21,386 nucleotides of DNA, taken from IMG/VR virus record IMGVR_UViG_3300035187_001640, positions 1 to 21,386 of that record; one strand, written 5' to 3'. The translations under genes were made by a program, and so were the position numbers. Positions 1 through 5,473 of the stretch are shown piece after piece (within the stretch, counting starts at the first letter, position 1; every line of letters begins with the position of its first letter). The notes under the pieces were generated by a model, which saw only the letters and a program-made list of their open reading frames with translations, was not told the origin of the DNA and made no database searches. The stretch comes from a virus.

Positions 1-123
1 TGGGAGTTGATCCGCGAGAAGCAAAGAGAAATACGCTCACTCGAGAGCCAACTAGCGAGGACTGATCCAAATGAACTGGTTGAACCGATTGATACGAAGA
101 CTAAAGCACAAGGCGAGACTTGA
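1..123 (+). CDS. 3' end of a coiled-coil protein (partial)
   Basis: The reading frame is open from the first base and ends at TGA 121-123, so the gene begins outside the window. The visible 40 residues start with a charged, heptad-like helix (ELIREKQREIRSLESQL) and end with a polar tail. This looks like the C-terminal end of a small coiled-coil phage protein. No family is recognisable from so short a piece and no function is proposed. The next small frame starts inside it at position 71. Confidence 0.5.
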   Translation, partial: WELIREKQREIRSLESQLARTDPNELVEPIDTKTKAQGET

Positions 124-190
124 CTGGCGTCATGTACCGCCGCCGAACTGGGCGTGTTCACGCCGACGCACGGGAGGGTTTTACTGGTGA
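71..190 (+). CDS. Possible 39-aa basic small protein
   Basis: An ATG at 71 follows a GAGG at 57-60 and opens 39 codons ending at TGA 188-190. The product is basic and aromatic (begins MNWLNRLIRRLKHK, ends GGFYW). It overlaps the previous gene's 3' end by 53 nt in another frame. Its stop overlaps a GTG start (GTGA at 187-190) of the next gene, the same arrangement that links other genes here. No family is recognised. The start-site and overlap evidence is suggestive, but so short a frame could be chance. Confidence 0.4.
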   Translation: MNWLNRLIRRLKHKARLDWRHVPPPNWACSRRRTGGFYW

Positions 191-366
191 ACATGGAGTA
201 CTCACAAGACCGGCTGCGAGCGCAGATTCGGAAGCTGGAAGACAAGATGGATCGGATGAGCGAGGAGTTTGAGATACGCCAGCGCGAGGCGCTGGTGGGT
301 GAGATTGTGGTGTGCGTGGTGATGTTTTTTATTGGGATGCTGTGCGGGTGGGTGATTGCGACATGA
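187..366 (+). CDS. Small coiled-coil protein with C-terminal membrane anchor
   Basis: 59 aa starting at GTG 187, chosen because GGGAGGG at 172-178 lies 8 nt upstream and the GTG overlaps the preceding TGA as GTGA. ATG 193 in the same frame is the alternative. Residues 8-36 form a charged, probably coiled-coil helix. Residues 38-57 (EIVVCVVMFFIGMLCGWVIA) form one hydrophobic segment at the very C-terminus. The layout predicts a tail-anchored inner-membrane protein with its helix in the cytoplasm. It does not resemble a spanin or a classical holin. Its stop overlaps the next ATG as ATGA, implying translational coupling. Function unknown. Confidence 0.62.
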   Translation: MNMEYSQDRLRAQIRKLEDKMDRMSEEFEIRQREALVGEIVVCVVMFFIGMLCGWVIAT

Positions 367-548
367 AGTACTACTGCTCGCACTGCGAGTCGGTGATGGA
401 GCGGGACTCAAAAAAGGTTTGGATGAATTCATTTTGTAGTGACACTGGCAAGACGGTACGAATCTATAGGAGAACTAGACATGCAAATCGACAGAGAAAG
501 CCCGCCGGGGGCGTGGCAGCGGGAGTGGGACGCAAGGAGTCACACTGA
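363..548 (+). CDS. Small Cys-containing (zinc-ribbon-like) protein
   Basis: 61 aa starting at ATG 363, which overlaps the upstream TGA (ATGA 363-366). The N-terminus holds C5-x2-C8 and C25 (YYCSHCES, then FCSDTG), resembling half of a zinc ribbon. The last 25 residues are basic and rich in Arg, Gly and Ala, and lie over the start of the next gene in a different frame (68-nt overlap, 481-548). The conserved part is therefore probably only the first 35-40 residues. No family name can be assigned. A nucleic-acid-binding or metal-binding role is a guess from the cysteines. Confidence 0.52.
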   Translation: MKYYCSHCESVMERDSKKVWMNSFCSDTGKTVRIYRRTRHANRQRKPAGGVAAGVGRKESH

Positions 549-678
549 AACGGAGTACCGCCAGGAGATACGGGAGATGCGCGAGCGGATATGGTACTAC
601 CTCAAGCGAATTGCGGAGCTGGAGCAGGAAGTGAAGGAGTTACGCGCCAAAGATGCAAGATGGGTGCAGGAGCCATGA
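481..678 (+). CDS. Small coiled-coil protein, 65 aa
   Basis: ATG 481 is preceded by a clear AGGAG about 8 nt upstream (tataggagaactagac). That supports this start over an in-frame GTG at 439. The polar N-terminus is followed by a long amphipathic helix from about residue 22 to 58 (EYRQEIREMRERIWYYLKR and onward) with leucine and isoleucine at heptad spacing, so a coiled coil is likely. It ends in ATGA overlap with the next gene. No family is recognised. Small coiled-coil proteins like this are common in the early or accessory gene runs of phages. Confidence 0.6.
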   Translation: MQIDRESPPGAWQREWDARSHTETEYRQEIREMRERIWYYLKRIAELEQEVKELRAKDARWVQEP

Positions 679-911
679 CCCGCGACGACATCATCCGAAT
701 GGCGCGGGAGGCTAGTAGCGAGCATGATTATGACTTCCCAAACATTTTTGCGCTTGAACGCTTCGCCGCCCTTGTTGGCGCAGCCGAGCGCGAGGCGTGT
801 GCGGAGGTGTGTGAGGATATTCCGGTGCCGCAAGACCCAACAGAATTGACGCATATTCCAACACTTGAGCGATGCGCTGCCGCCATCCGTGCGAGAGGAG
901 AAAGCAAATGA
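675..911 (+). CDS. Conserved small phage protein (MTRDDIIRMAREA type)
   Basis: 78 aa starting at ATG 675 in an ATGA overlap with the previous stop. The N-terminus MTRDDIIRMAREAS, the middle ALERFAALVGAAEREACAEVC and the C-terminus RCAAAIRARGE match a pattern I recognise from many phages and prophages of proteobacteria, always annotated as hypothetical. The protein is mostly helical. It has cysteines near residues 45, 49 and 69, but they do not form a recognisable metal site. Function is unknown. The next gene starts at 908 with another ATGA overlap. Confidence 0.78.
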   Translation: MTRDDIIRMAREASSEHDYDFPNIFALERFAALVGAAEREACAEVCEDIPVPQDPTELTHIPTLERCAAAIRARGESK

Positions 912-1267
912 CATCTGTGCATCAGAAAAAAGAACTAGGCCGTTGGCTACTGCCGGGGGCGGAGGGTGTCCAACAGTTTGGAGTAACCCGTAAACCCCAC
1001 GCATTCCACCGTGCCATGATGCGACTATGCTTCGGCTGGCAGTGGATGGACAAGGAACTGACTTGCGACTACTGCAACCTCTACCCACGGCTACGCAAGA
1101 AAACACACTGCGCAGAGTGCGCCCGTTCGCTTGAAGGCGGCGAGTTATATAACGTGATCAAACTTGCCGAGAAAGCCGGGATCGTGTTTGGAATTAACAG
1201 CACGGAAATCACAGTGCAGAAATTGGAGAAGTTTTTCGCTCTCGCACAGGGGATCAAGAAGACATGA
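908..1267 (+). CDS. Hypothetical protein with a CxxC-CxxC zinc ribbon
   Basis: 119 aa. ATG 908 was chosen because a gagaggag Shine-Dalgarno sequence lies just upstream and the start overlaps the previous TGA. A four-cysteine zinc ribbon is evident: C53-x2-C56 and C68-x2-C71 (LTCDYCNLYP and THCAECARSL). The N-terminal half is rich in Trp and His; the C-terminal half is helical (KLEKFFALAQGIKK). No known family is recognised. A small DNA- or RNA-binding, or protein-interaction, role would fit the ribbon but is inference. The stop at 1265-1267 overlaps the ATG of a possible 22-codon frame. Confidence 0.75.
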   Translation: MTSVHQKKELGRWLLPGAEGVQQFGVTRKPHAFHRAMMRLCFGWQWMDKELTCDYCNLYPRLRKKTHCAECARSLEGGELYNVIKLAEKAGIVFGINSTEITVQKLEKFFALAQGIKKT

Positions 1268-1332
1268 GCGGCCATAAACGACCGCTTAATCGGACAGGCG
1301 TTCATGTATTTCACGCGCAGGAGGAAGCATGA
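1264..1332 (+). CDS. Possible 22-aa coupling peptide or microprotein
   Basis: The 61-nt gap between the zinc-ribbon gene and the methyltransferase is filled by a 22-codon frame (begins MSGHKRPLNRTGVHVF, ends HAQEEA). Its ATG overlaps the upstream TGA (ATGA 1264-1267) and its TGA overlaps the methyltransferase ATG (ATGA 1329-1332). Both junctions use the dominant linking device of this operon. The frame also runs across the methyltransferase's strong AGGAGG site (1319-1324). It may be a real microprotein or a leader that keeps ribosomes on the message. Chance cannot be excluded for so short a frame. Confidence 0.4.
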   Translation: MSGHKRPLNRTGVHVFHAQEEA

Positions 1333-2039
1333 TTGATCCGATGTCGAGGGGCGGCGTTCGTCGGTATCTGGATACCGTCAAGCCGGAAGAGTACTTGCCG
1401 AACACGGGCGAGGTGAACCTACGGGAGATGACGCTGACCGGGCTGTGCGATCTATACGGCAGCGACAAGGGCACGATCAAGCACCGATACACTGATGTGT
1501 ACGAGCGCCTCATCGACCGGCTGATTCGCGCAGAGGATCTTCCTCGAGCGGACTGCGACTTTATGATTGCTGAAGCGGGGATTGCATGCGGCGCGAGCCT
1601 GCGGGCATTCGCGAATTACCTTCCAGGCTCTACGATCTACGGCTACGACATCCGCCCGGAGTGCGCGGGGTTATGCGAGAACTTGCATAACGTGAACATT
1701 GTGATTGACGACCCAGCGAAGATGGAAGCGCCGGACTTTTGCTTTGACATTTTCATTGACGATGCTTCGCACATTTCGGAGCAGATCGTTGCGATGTTTG
1801 AGAACTGCTGGGACTGGGTGAGACCCGGCGGGTACTACGTAATTGAGGATCTGCGGTGTACCTATAATAAGGCGTACACTGAGCAGTTCCGCAGCCACTT
1901 TGATCCGAACGCGGTGAACGACCGGCGCAGTATCTTGGATTTGATGGATACTTTGATGCGCGTAGTTGATGCACGAGGTCCGGTCAAAGAGTTGAGTTAC
2001 TACCCCCAGATGCTAGTCATAAGGAAGGATACGAAATGA
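1329..2039 (+). CDS. Class I SAM-dependent methyltransferase (sugar O-methyltransferase-like)
   Basis: 236 aa; ATG 1329 follows AGGAGG at 1319-1324. The N-terminal LCDLYGSDKGT...HRYTDVYERLI pattern (residues 39-62) is typical of methyltransferases related to the macrolide and tetracenomycin sugar O-methyltransferases and their many glycan-cluster relatives. The SAM fold is visible as IAEAGIACGASL (80-91, motif I), IYGYDIRPE (103-111), DIFIDDASH (140-148, likely metal or catalytic acidic loop) and RPGGYYVIEDL (165-175). The substrate is not determinable. Directly downstream are two glycosyltransferases and a GT9-like protein, so methylation of a sugar is the best inference. Confidence 0.85.
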   Translation: MIDPMSRGGVRRYLDTVKPEEYLPNTGEVNLREMTLTGLCDLYGSDKGTIKHRYTDVYERLIDRLIRAEDLPRADCDFMIAEAGIACGASLRAFANYLPGSTIYGYDIRPECAGLCENLHNVNIVIDDPAKMEAPDFCFDIFIDDASHISEQIVAMFENCWDWVRPGGYYVIEDLRCTYNKAYTEQFRSHFDPNAVNDRRSILDLMDTLMRVVDARGPVKELSYYPQMLVIRKDTK

Positions 2040-2341
2040 GCGAGTTTGATTACATGGAGAAGCCTCAAGTGGTGGAAAACCCGGAGGAGGTTTGGTGCAA
2101 GATCGGGCCAACCGGGGAGCTGGATGTTTTCAACTGGGAGTTTGTTGAAAAGATGGCTGCTGCATACGATCTGTCTGGTGCGTTAGCACCGAAGACCAAC
2201 CCGCAGATCATCTGCAAGCTGGCCGTTCTGATTCGCAAGCAGACCCTGCAACTGGCAGCGGAATCGATGCTAAAGTACAAGGATCAGTCGGCGACTTCAT
2301 CTGTGATTATCATTAAAGAAATGCTGGAGGAAGAGGCGTGA
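2036..2341 (+). CDS. Hypothetical protein, 101 aa, in the glycosylation cassette
   Basis: Starts at ATG 2036 overlapping the methyltransferase stop (ATGA) and ends in a GTGA overlap with the next gene, so it is embedded in one translational unit. The N-terminus is acidic and aromatic (MSEFDYMEKPQVVENPEEVW). The middle and C-terminus are predicted helical (IICKLAVLIRKQTLQLAAES, then IIIKEMLEEEA). No signal peptide, membrane segment or recognisable motif is visible. The family is not recognised. Its location between a methyltransferase and a glycosyltransferase is the only functional hint. Confidence 0.72.
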   Translation: MSEFDYMEKPQVVENPEEVWCKIGPTGELDVFNWEFVEKMAAAYDLSGALAPKTNPQIICKLAVLIRKQTLQLAAESMLKYKDQSATSSVIIIKEMLEEEA

Positions 2342-3009
2342 ATCGTTTTGTATTCTTTCACGTTGGCGCTGACATCACATTCCCGACGAAGATGGTGAAG
2401 TCACTGAAGGAAGTGATGCCGGATTCGCAGGTCACGATGTGCACCGATGATGCGACTCCGCAGGTACCTGGCGTAGACGATTACAAGTACTCGCAGGGTA
2501 ACTACGAGCAGATCATGTACTGGCGAACGAAGGCATTTGCAGAGGCAAGGATCACGCAGCCGGCCGCGTACATTGACACGGACATGCTGTTCGTACTTCC
2601 GTTCTCCCCGGCTGCGGTATTGGGCGAGCGCGAAGTTATGTTTTGTCGTCGCTCGTTTGATCGCGATGCGGGGTTCAACGGGGAGCAGCGGGACGGTGCA
2701 TTCAAAAAGTACCACGGCATTCCGCTTGGTACGCTGTACCCGTACCTTGGGTGTATGACGATGACCAGTAACTATCATGCGTGGAAGTGCATGGCGATTC
2801 TGATGGGGTTCATGGACGAGCCGCTACGCAAGTGGTATGGCGATCAAGAGGCGCTGAAGGTGTACTCGCACATGCTACTGCCGGAGCTGGTTGGCGAGAT
2901 CGAGGAGAGCGAGTACGCCTGCCTGCCCGACAGGCGATTACCCAATCAAGTACCGAAGGTGCTGCACTACAAGGGGCCGGCGCGTAAAGAGGCTTTCTTA
3001 AATGCTTAA
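2338..3009 (+). CDS. Putative GT-A-fold glycosyltransferase with DTD motif
   Basis: 223 aa starting at GTG 2338, which overlaps the previous stop as GTGA and lies after GGAGG at 2327-2331. The N-terminus shows alternating strands (RFVFFHVGAD, then SQVTMCTDD). The key signature is AAYIDTDMLFV, with a DxD at residues 80-82 following YWRTKAFAEA. This is the usual nucleotide-sugar and divalent-metal site of GT-A enzymes. Near the C-terminus VPKVLHYKGP supplies the His often seen as a late metal ligand in GT8-like proteins. Donor and acceptor are unknown. It overlaps the next gene by 8 nt. Confidence 0.75.
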   Translation: MNRFVFFHVGADITFPTKMVKSLKEVMPDSQVTMCTDDATPQVPGVDDYKYSQGNYEQIMYWRTKAFAEARITQPAAYIDTDMLFVLPFSPAAVLGEREVMFCRRSFDRDAGFNGEQRDGAFKKYHGIPLGTLYPYLGCMTMTSNYHAWKCMAILMGFMDEPLRKWYGDQEALKVYSHMLLPELVGEIEESEYACLPDRRLPNQVPKVLHYKGPARKEAFLNA

Positions 3010-3673
3010 AGTATTTGTTGGATACGACAGTCGCGAAGATGCTGCGTATCAAGTATGTGAAAAGTCTTTGCAGACGACGGCTTCGATTCCTTTAGAAATC
3101 GTTCCGATAAAGCAGTACGAGCTGCGCAAGCAGGGTGTCTATTGGCGTGGATTCGATGCGAAGGCGTCTACTGAGTTCAGCATTACGCGGTTTCTTACTC
3201 CATACCTCGCGGGGTATACCGGCTGGGCCTTGTTTTGCGACTGCGATTTTCTGTTCCGGCGGGACATCGCGGGACTGCTTGACTACGCCGACCGGACAAA
3301 AGCGTGCTTCGTTGTACCGCACGATTACCGGCCGACCGAAACGGTCAAAATGGATCATCGACCGCAGCATCTTTACCCTCGCAAGAACTGGAGTTCATTC
3401 ATGTTCATCAACTGTGAGCATGAACAAGTTAAGCAACTAACGCCAGAGATTGTGAATGTTGCGACACCGAGTTATCTTCACAGGTTTGAATGGCTCACTG
3501 ATGATGTCATTGGTTACCTTCCGGTGACGTACAACTATCTTGAGGGTTGGTACAAACCGTCTGACGAACCGGATCCCATAGCGGTTCACTTCACGAGGGG
3601 CGGTCCTTGGTTTAAGGACTGGTGCGACGTTGAATACGGCCGCGAATGGATGGCCGTGGCATCGATGACATGA
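3002..3673 (+). CDS. GT8-like glycosyltransferase with DCD motif
   Basis: 223 aa starting at ATG 3002, inside the last codons of the preceding gene. The opening VFVGYDSREDAAYQVCEKSL and the block STEFSITRFLTPYLAGY followed by GWALFCDCDFLF are characteristic of a glycosyltransferase group found in cyanobacteria, proteobacteria and phages and related to GT8. The DxD motif is D80-C-D82. The C-terminal AVHFTRGGPWF offers the late His and Gly-rich loop. Although the same length as its upstream neighbour, the two proteins differ clearly outside the DxD region, so they likely act in succession. Substrates are not predictable. Confidence 0.82.
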   Translation: MLKVFVGYDSREDAAYQVCEKSLQTTASIPLEIVPIKQYELRKQGVYWRGFDAKASTEFSITRFLTPYLAGYTGWALFCDCDFLFRRDIAGLLDYADRTKACFVVPHDYRPTETVKMDHRPQHLYPRKNWSSFMFINCEHEQVKQLTPEIVNVATPSYLHRFEWLTDDVIGYLPVTYNYLEGWYKPSDEPDPIAVHFTRGGPWFKDWCDVEYGREWMAVASMT

Positions 3674-5052
3674 CAAAGCATCAAAAGACTATCAAGCAGA
3701 TTGAAGCCAAGTTCCAGGCGGGCAAGCTGGATGAGGCTATGGATCTGTGCAACCTTGCGATCTCTCTCGCTCCGAAAGATCCGATTGCATACCGTGCGAA
3801 GGCGCGTCTTTTCCAGATAAAGGGTAACTACCCGGAGGCGGAGAAGTACTACTGCGCAGCCATGAAGAGGATGAATCCCGAGGTTGATGACCTTGTGAAT
3901 CTTGGGATCAGCCTGTCTTCTCAGCAAAAGTACGACGAAGCGATTGTTCAGTTTGATCGTGTGCTCGAGATGAACCCGAAGTATTTGCACGCAGTGATTC
4001 AGCGTGGCGCTTCGCACTGGGAGATGCACCGGTACGACAAGGCGATGGAGGACTTTCGTTTAGCAAATGAAATTGCACCGGACGATGCCAATGCAAACTG
4101 GATCTTGGGTCTGCTGTCGCTACAGATGAACGACTTCAATACGGGCTGGCCGTTGTATGAAAAACGCTGGCAGAGCGAGAGGTTCAAGAGTCGTAAGCTG
4201 GTCACTCAGAAACCGCAGTGGACTACGAGCAGCAATGCGAATTCTGCGCTGGTCTGGGGTGAGCAGGGCATTGGGGATCAGATCATTTACGGATCGTTGC
4301 TCCCGGCCATTCGCAAGAAGGCGGGTTACGTGACGGCGATGGTAGATCCCAGGCTGGTGCCGATCTTCAAGCGGTCGATGCCGGACATCAACTTCATGTC
4401 GAACTTGGATCAAGTCCAGGCTGCGTTACATGAAACGCAGATTCCGTTCGCCAGCATTGGCGGAACATTTATTCAAGAGCCGGACGACATTGAGGTTCAC
4501 GCAGCCCGGCGGTACCTGAAGGCTGACCCCGAACTGGTTGAGAAGTACCGCCAAGAACTCGGGCTTGACCCGAACAAGTTGACGGTGGGGATGTCGTGGA
4601 TCAGCAGCGCCATCAAGATTGGGCCGCACAAGAGCGTCAATCTTGAGCAGCTGATGCCTATTTTGAAGGGCGACTACAACATCTTAAACCTGCAATACGG
4701 CAGCGATAAGCGGGCCATTGACGAGTTCAACCGCAAGCATGGCACGAACATCGTGACAAGCTCTGTGAACCTCTGGAGCGATTTTGAGGGGCTTGCTGCG
4801 ATCTGTATGCAATGTGATGTGGTGGTATCGATCAGCAGTTCCACCGTTCATCTGGCCGGTGCTCTGGGTGTACCGGTTCTTTTGATGGATGCAAACAAGT
4901 TGTGGTACTGGGGCAACACCCGCAATGGTCGCAGCCTGTGGTACCCAAGCGTTCAGGTTTTCCCCAGAGCGAGTATGGTTTCGCCGTGGGATAATGTGAT
5001 TGAAAGCGTTAAGAGTGCATTAGAAACTGGGAGTTTTAAAAATGGAGGTTAA
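3670..5052 (+). CDS. TPR protein with C-terminal GT9-like glycosyltransferase domain
   Basis: 460 aa; ATG 3670 was chosen for its ATGA overlap with the previous stop, rather than an in-frame ATG at 3646 inside the upstream gene. Residues about 5-150 contain four tetratricopeptide repeats (for example KLDEAMDLCNLAISLAPKD and KYDEAIVQFDRVLEMNPKY). Residues 190-455 form a GT-B domain like that of heptosyltransferases: ALVWGEQGIGDQIIYGSLLP, a late SISSSTVHLAGALGVPVLLM motif, then LWYWGNTRNGRSLWYPSVQVF. The TPR-plus-GT9-like fusion is widespread in bacteria and aquatic phages. Protein or glycan glycosylation is probable; the catalytic state and substrate are unknown. Confidence 0.82.
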   Translation: MTKHQKTIKQIEAKFQAGKLDEAMDLCNLAISLAPKDPIAYRAKARLFQIKGNYPEAEKYYCAAMKRMNPEVDDLVNLGISLSSQQKYDEAIVQFDRVLEMNPKYLHAVIQRGASHWEMHRYDKAMEDFRLANEIAPDDANANWILGLLSLQMNDFNTGWPLYEKRWQSERFKSRKLVTQKPQWTTSSNANSALVWGEQGIGDQIIYGSLLPAIRKKAGYVTAMVDPRLVPIFKRSMPDINFMSNLDQVQAALHETQIPFASIGGTFIQEPDDIEVHAARRYLKADPELVEKYRQELGLDPNKLTVGMSWISSAIKIGPHKSVNLEQLMPILKGDYNILNLQYGSDKRAIDEFNRKHGTNIVTSSVNLWSDFEGLAAICMQCDVVVSISSSTVHLAGALGVPVLLMDANKLWYWGNTRNGRSLWYPSVQVFPRASMVSPWDNVIESVKSALETGSFKNGG

Positions 5053-5221
5053 TGAGGATGCCATCAAACAGTACCTCGCCGCTATCGGCAAGCGAGGTGG
5101 AAGCTCTGCTAGCGGAGATAAAAAGCGCAGACCGCGAGAGCACTACCAGCGAATGGCAAAGCTCAGCCACGCCAAGCGAAAGAAGCGATCCCGTAAATCC
5201 AAGTCACTACAAGAAGGGTGA
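5042..5221 (+). CDS. Small basic protein (IGKRGGS type), dual-coded with the DUF3310 gene
   Basis: 59 aa starting at ATG 5042, 8 nt after GGGAG (5029-5033). The N-terminal NEDAIKQYLAAIGKRGGSSA followed by a Lys/Arg-rich tail matches a short basic protein type I recognise from many phages, usually annotated hypothetical. It overlaps the TPR/GT gene's end by 11 nt and then runs for 164 nt in a different frame from the DUF3310 gene. Both frames have good ribosome-binding sites. A nucleic-acid-binding role is plausible from about 20 Lys/Arg in 59 residues, but this is inference. Confidence 0.62.
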   Translation: MEVNEDAIKQYLAAIGKRGGSSASGDKKRRPREHYQRMAKLSHAKRKKRSRKSKSLQEG

Positions 5222-5399
5222 CATCGAGTGCATCGATGCCATCAAGGCGATGCTGACACCCGATGAGTGGAGGGGGTTTCTGAAGGGGACGGCAGTGGCG
5301 TATCTCTGGAGGCTCGGGCACAAGGATGCCATCGAGCAGGATGCCAAGAAGACGCTGTGGTATGTCTCTTGGCTTGCGAACAAGGACCCGAGGGGATAA
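5058..5399 (+). CDS. DUF3310 family protein
   Basis: 113 aa. ATG 5058 was chosen because GGAGG (5044-5048) lies 9 nt upstream; in-frame ATG 5052 is only 3 nt from it. The DUF3310 domain occupies about residues 45-110: VNPSHYKKGDIECIDAIKAM, then LKGTAVAYLWRLGHKD and DAKKTLWYVSWL. DUF3310 is a phage family related in sequence to T7 gp1.7, a nucleotide kinase in T7; kinase activity here is not established. The first 40 residues are low-complexity and share DNA with the 5042-5221 frame. No in-frame start codon lies nearer the domain, so the overlap appears forced. Confidence 0.82.
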   Translation: MPSNSTSPLSASEVEALLAEIKSADRESTTSEWQSSATPSERSDPVNPSHYKKGDIECIDAIKAMLTPDEWRGFLKGTAVAYLWRLGHKDAIEQDAKKTLWYVSWLANKDPRG

Positions 5400-5446
5400 G
5401 ATCCCCCCGTGCTATCTCATGTTATCTCCTGTTAGTTGTGAGACTT

Positions 5447-5473
5447 GCCCCGGCTTCGTGCCGGGGCTTTTTT
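5447..5473 (+). terminator. Rho-independent terminator ending the plus-strand operon
   Basis: Left arm GCCCCGGC (5447-5454), loop TTCGT, right arm GCCGGGGC (5460-5467) and six T residues (5468-5473): a textbook intrinsic terminator for plus-strand transcription. It sits 48 nt after the DUF3310 stop. The last two T residues are part of the minus-strand PrimPol stop codon (5472-5474), so the two convergent units are packed end to end. Read on the minus strand the hairpin is not followed by a T-run, so it should work in one direction only. Confidence 0.92.

Noticed and set aside
1268-1328. GCGG...CCGC hairpin between the zinc-ribbon and methyltransferase genes
   Set aside because: Only about four base pairs, no T-run, and the region is better explained by the 22-codon frame and the AGGAGG site.
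5447-5473. The terminator hairpin acting also for the minus-strand PrimPol operon
   Set aside because: Read on the minus strand the stem is followed by AAGTCTCAC, with no T-run, so only plus-strand termination is supported.
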